From: Portunus trituberculatus
Taxonomy: Eukaryota > Arthropoda > Malacostraca > Decapoda > Portunidae
NCBI RefSeq assembly: GCF_017591435.1
Contig: NC_059292.1
Span: 24,404,043 to 24,468,042 of the forward strand
Direction: 5' to 3'
Length of the DNA stretch: 64,000 nucleotides
Notes under the pieces: model-generated
The model's input: only the letters and a program-made list of their open reading frames with translations
Databases searched by the model: none
Told to the model about the DNA's origin: nothing
Program-made: the position numbers and the translations under genes
Part shown: piece after piece, positions 60,236 to 64,000 of the stretch
How positions within the stretch are numbered: the first letter of the stretch is position 1
Layout: each line of letters begins with the position of its first letter

Positions 60236-60300
<65 letters not shown>
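60236..60300. repeat. (TA)n microsatellite
   Basis: About 32 TA units followed by TTA/T-rich sequence to 60342. Confidence 0.96.
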
Positions 60301-60305
<5 letters not shown>

Positions 60306-60342
60306 ATTATTATTTATTTATTTTTTTTTTTTTTTTTATTAA

Positions 60343-61084
60343 ACAATGCTTGTTTGAAAAGATGCATGTTTGTGTATCTTAAAGGAGAGGATCTCTCCTC
60401 ACTAACAAAATTATAAAATTTTCATGTTTGCTGCTGCACTTATAGTAATATTTGTGTTTTTTGTAAATTTTTCAGCTTGATGGACAGAGTAATATTAGTC
60501 CACAGCAACTCTTACTGATAACAGATCCTGCTGTATTATATTCCCTCCCCTCTCCAGGAGTACTTAGGGTACTTGGGTACATGGTGGAAAAGGAGGATTT
60601 TAGGCAAGGGATTGCCAAAATAAGCCAAATTTTTTAAATCTTTCAAATCTAATGAGAAAACCATTTTCTGACAAAAAGGTATATAGTCAACTAACAGGGA
60701 TTATCAACCTTGTTCCCCACACACCAAAAACTATTAACCCTAAACTAGCCTTGGGGTGCATCACCCTCATCCCTATTGAACTAGTTGCTTTGGCAACATG
60801 ATGCTGTCACAGTACCCATATACCAACAGTTAACACGTTCATTACACTCCAGATTGATTGGGAAAACAAGCAAATTCAAGGTGGCATCAGACTGGTCACT
60901 ACTTAAGCAGAGTGCTTGCTTGACTTTATTGAGGAATACCACCTCATCAAAAATATACAGAAACTGACAAGGATTAGTAACATTCTGCACCTAGTTTTTA
61001 TTTAAAAAATTTGGATGAATAGCACAGTTGCATCATTCAAGACAATTTTCTCAGATGACAAACTGCTTAGTATTACCATATATA
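60343..61084. other. Intergenic sequence, nothing recognised
   Basis: No gene family seen; short frames at 60781-60990 on both strands lack signatures. Confidence 0.4.
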
Positions 61085-61939
61085 GTGTAGACTCAATACT
61101 CGAACTTAATTTGTTCCAAATGGCTGTTCGAGTATTAAAAAGTTTGACTATTGATACCTATAAATCCGGTAATTCAGTCTAATCTTACCAAACCAAGTTT
61201 ATAAAAATTTCAATGTATTTTTTTTTTTTTATATAATTTTTATTTGTACATACCGTAAGTGAAGGCTGGTGAAGGCAGAAGAGGAGGATAGAAGGGTGGG
61301 GAGGAGGAGGGAGGTCGCTGGAGGATAAGTCAACATCCATGAGAAGTCTTTGTAAAGTTTCTCCTGGTGTGATTCCTGTGAATCCACTAATGGCGTGCTA
61401 TGGGCTCACTAACACTTGCACTCTCACAAGATTCCTTATTTTCGCCACTAATAAGCCTCTCTGGTGCCATTGTAAGTTTCTAAATGAAAAATTACTGAAC
61501 AAAACGCAGAGAAAAGTTGTTTTTCTCAAGATTGCGGCAGAACTAGGGCTGCGCACCGGCATCGGTATACCGGTAATATGGTATTACCAGTATTACCAGT
61601 CATATGGTATCAGAACTGTACAGTGCCAGCTGTGAGAAGAGAAATGACAGAGCTTTGTATATGACCAAGTGTGCAGCCATTTGATTACCACCTTTGATGT
61701 TATGTAAGTTTATAAAAGAAAAACTACAAATAGAATGCAGAAGAATGTTATTCTGATGACCGTGGCAGCACAAGTCACAACTGGCGGAGGGGAAAGGGGG
61801 ACACCAGGGAGCCTTTATTTGCATCACCCGACGTTCAACTATCAGGGTTTTTTTTATTTTTTGAGTATTAAGTCAAACTTTTGCTTTCGAGTATTGAAAA
61901 GTTTGAGTATTTAGACATTCAATTATTGAGTTTCTACTG
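61085..61939. mobile_element. TA-targeted MITE (CAGTGGAGACTC family), inverted copy
   Basis: Reverse orientation of the 8110 element: starts near GTGTAGACTCAATACTCGAA and ends ...ATTGAGTTTCTACTG. Contains the ATG remnant of the family on the minus strand near 61470. Confidence 0.82.
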
Positions 61940-62578
61940 TACTCTGCGGGCAAAGGACCAAGAGATATGATAACTAAACTCTTGGTCAAATGCTAGTGTG
62001 AGTAAAGAGTACATCCCTCTTACATAATATCTATGAAAAATTATTCCAAGAGAATCCCTCATAATAGAGGAATTCTTTTGAAAAAGAGCAAATTCTCAGC
62101 AGGAAATCTATCAGTGTCCTTGAGGGGCTAACTGCTTAGTACAGTCAGGGATCAGGTAGAAAAGAACACCTTCTGATACAAAGAGAAAAGCAACAATTGC
62201 CGCCTTCACTTACTATTTTGTGTACACACTTTCTTATCAGTGTTCCAGCAAATAAGTTGTGCATTATTTTCACCATAGTGTTGCCATGAGGGAAAAAACC
62301 AGAAGTATTTTTTTCCTTCTATCATACATTGGTGTTATGACAGCAAATGTGCTTGAATAGGAGAGTACCCAAACTTGCAAGTTTTCAGCATTTGCAAGCT
62401 AGTTTAATTCAGTAGTGGGTCAACATTGTCTCGTGGTACAGAGCAGTCATCTCAAAACACTATATTACTATGTATCTCTTGATTTATCATGCTTTTACTC
62501 CTTCCGGTATTTTCAGTTGTTATTTTGCTAAGATATTTCTCTATAGTTACTTGAGTTTATACAACCAACACCATTATA
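61940..62578. other. Intergenic sequence, nothing recognised
   Basis: AT-rich; no gene or repeat recognised. Confidence 0.4.
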
Positions 62579-63084
62579 CACTCGACCCTCGAAACAATGG
62601 ACCTCCCATCAATGGATTTTGGAAACTACGGACAAATTCAGGAGTCCGGTTTAATCTACGGACAAATATTAAAATGCGCGCGATTGCCCATTTCCGGTAA
62701 ATTATTGTCTGGTAGGTAGCAGGTCGGTCGCGTCATCAGCTGTTGGCCGCCATGTTTTATCTTCAGTCTGCGTTTTCAACCAACAGCGAACATTGTCCAG
62801 TGCTTACCACAGCTTTTTATGCATTTGTACCCTTCCCACGAGTGCTTAACCTATCCAAAATGCCTTCTTAACTTAGTAAACCAGTGAAGCGTAATCGAAA
62901 GGCTCTTCCAGTGGCTGCTAAGCTTGAACTAATACTTTGTAATACTGCTTGAATGATTTCTTAATGATTGCACAGTATTTTACGTACATTTTATACAGTT
63001 TTTTACGTACTTTTGCAAAGAACAGACTTGCAATCTACGGACAGGGTCGTGGACGCATTTGTCCGTTGTTTCGAGGGTCGAGTG
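62579..63084. mobile_element. TA-targeted MITE with CACTCGACCCTCGAAACAA ends
   Basis: A 506-bp element. Left CACTCGACCCTCGAAACAA is perfectly repeated in complement at the right end, flanked by TA (62577-62578, 63085-63086). Near 62861 the sequence encodes MPS then a stop and LSKPVKRNRKALPVAAKLEL, a Tigger-like N-terminal start, ending soon after. Non-autonomous Tigger/pogo derivative. Confidence 0.88.
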
Positions 63085-64000
63085 TATATACAGAGCAAAA
63101 TATAATTGCCTGCTGTACCAAGTTCTTTAATTTTTAGAAACTTTAATATAGCACTAAACCTTAACACACATTTCATCTCACCTCTGCAAAGGTTAATCGT
63201 TCACAAGGAAAGTACACAGCTATATTTGATCAGTTTTCTTTTTGAGAAAAATAAAATTTGCAGCCAAAACTGAAATATCTTGAGAGTGCTGCAGTGCTTT
63301 TATAATTGTGTTCCTAAGTTGTGTCTTTCCATATCCTGGATATGGTATGCCTTTAGACTAAAAATAACTAGTCAGGATGGCCATTTTCCATTAGCTATGT
63401 CTCTGTTAGGTCCGTGTGATACCAAACACATCTATGTAGAATGAATTGGTTGGCAATTGACAGTCTCATTATTAGACTTTGATTTCTAAGTTATGAAAAT
63501 AAACTCATTTATGGGGCTTCACATGTTCAAGGTTTCTTGTTGTCTACTACCTAGCCTTGAAGGAAAGAAAATATCATACAAACTTTGAGTTATCAATTGA
63601 GTAACTAAATAATTTTTGTCCCAGGGATTGAGATGGTATAAAAAACACAGTGCATGGTTATGACCTTAATTATACTAAAAGGCATTTATGCCATAGATAA
63701 GTGTTTTGATAATACTTATGTTATTTTAATTCAGGGATCCTCTTTTAGTGTGCACCTTGGTTAATGCGTTTCTGGCTTTATGCGTACCCTCACTTTGTTT
63801 CCATCACTCATACAATGCGCAAAATTTTCAATCTTATGTGCACTTGGCAAAAGAAACTTTCATTTGAGAAAATATATATGCTAAAAAATACTTATTTCCA
63901 CCAAAAACCAATGAAGTAAATAAAAATAGATTAAGAAATTATATTTTAACAACAAAAATAATAATTAAATGTCAAATATATAAATTAAACATTACATACA
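63085..64000. other. AT-rich sequence, nothing recognised
   Basis: No gene seen. A GTGCACCTTGGTTAATGCG motif at about 63752 could be the start of another non-autonomous element that leaves the window. Confidence 0.4.

Overview
This window is eukaryotic nuclear DNA, most likely from a malacostracan (decapod-type) crustacean. The signs are spliced coding sequence with GT-AG introns, extremely long (TA)n arrays of up to about 480 bp together with (CT)n, (CA)n and (GA)n arrays, a dense load of Tigger/pogo, piggyBac, hAT and Mutator-like DNA transposons, and crustacean-style non-LTR retrotransposons. Nothing prokaryotic (operons, ribosome binding sites, CRISPR arrays) is present. The species assignment is inference from composition and repeat style.

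One host gene is well supported: the 3' two-thirds of an RNF103-type (KF-1) membrane E3 ubiquitin ligase on the + strand. Its coding exons are 9168-9420, 15293-15418 and 25194-26555, and they splice in one continuous frame. They encode a luminal segment, three hydrophobic segments, an acidic serine-rich linker and a C-terminal RING-H2 finger. The first exon or exons, with the signal/anchor region, were not found. The two introns (5.9 kb and 9.8 kb) are filled with transposons.

Layout: 0-2.6 kb, two nested non-LTR fragments and a terminal repeat fragment. 2.8-5.4 kb, a complete but frameshifted Tigger. 5.6-9.0 kb, Tigger remnants, an hAT MITE with an 8-bp duplication and a short non-autonomous element. 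9.2-15.4 kb, RNF103 exon and intron with a foldback repeat and a decayed MULE. 15.5-25.1 kb, RNF103 intron with a nearly intact Tigger, a head-to-head pair of one MITE around (TA)n, a LINE endonuclease fragment, a 478-bp (TA)n, a piggyBac-type MITE and another TA-flanked element. 25.2-27.5 kb, the last RNF103 exon and probable 3' UTR. 28-35 kb, a tandem duplication and two CR1-like LINEs. 35.4-45.5 kb, two I-superfamily LINEs lying in copies of the same MITE, then a CR1-like tail. 46-56 kb, an hAT MITE, a LINE relic and several TA-targeted elements in inverted pairs around (TA)n. 56-59.5 kb, a piggyBac with TTAA duplication nested inside a Tigger-derived element. 59.5-64 kb, more short Tigger-derived elements and AT-rich sequence.

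The strongest observations for follow-up are these. (1) Two diverged I-type LINEs (about 60% amino-acid identity over the zinc-knuckle region) are inserted at exactly the same sequence in two copies of one MITE (about 95% identical flanks), which suggests sequence-specific targeting; both share a conserved TAATG stop/start overlap between ORF1 and ORF2. (2) Two unrelated TTAA-flanked elements each carry four copies of a short palindrome near their ends. (3) Four different TA-targeted families each occur as same-family inverted pairs facing each other across a (TA)n tract. (4) Several families of internally deleted Tigger-type elements keep the transposase start codon and N-terminal DNA-binding region.
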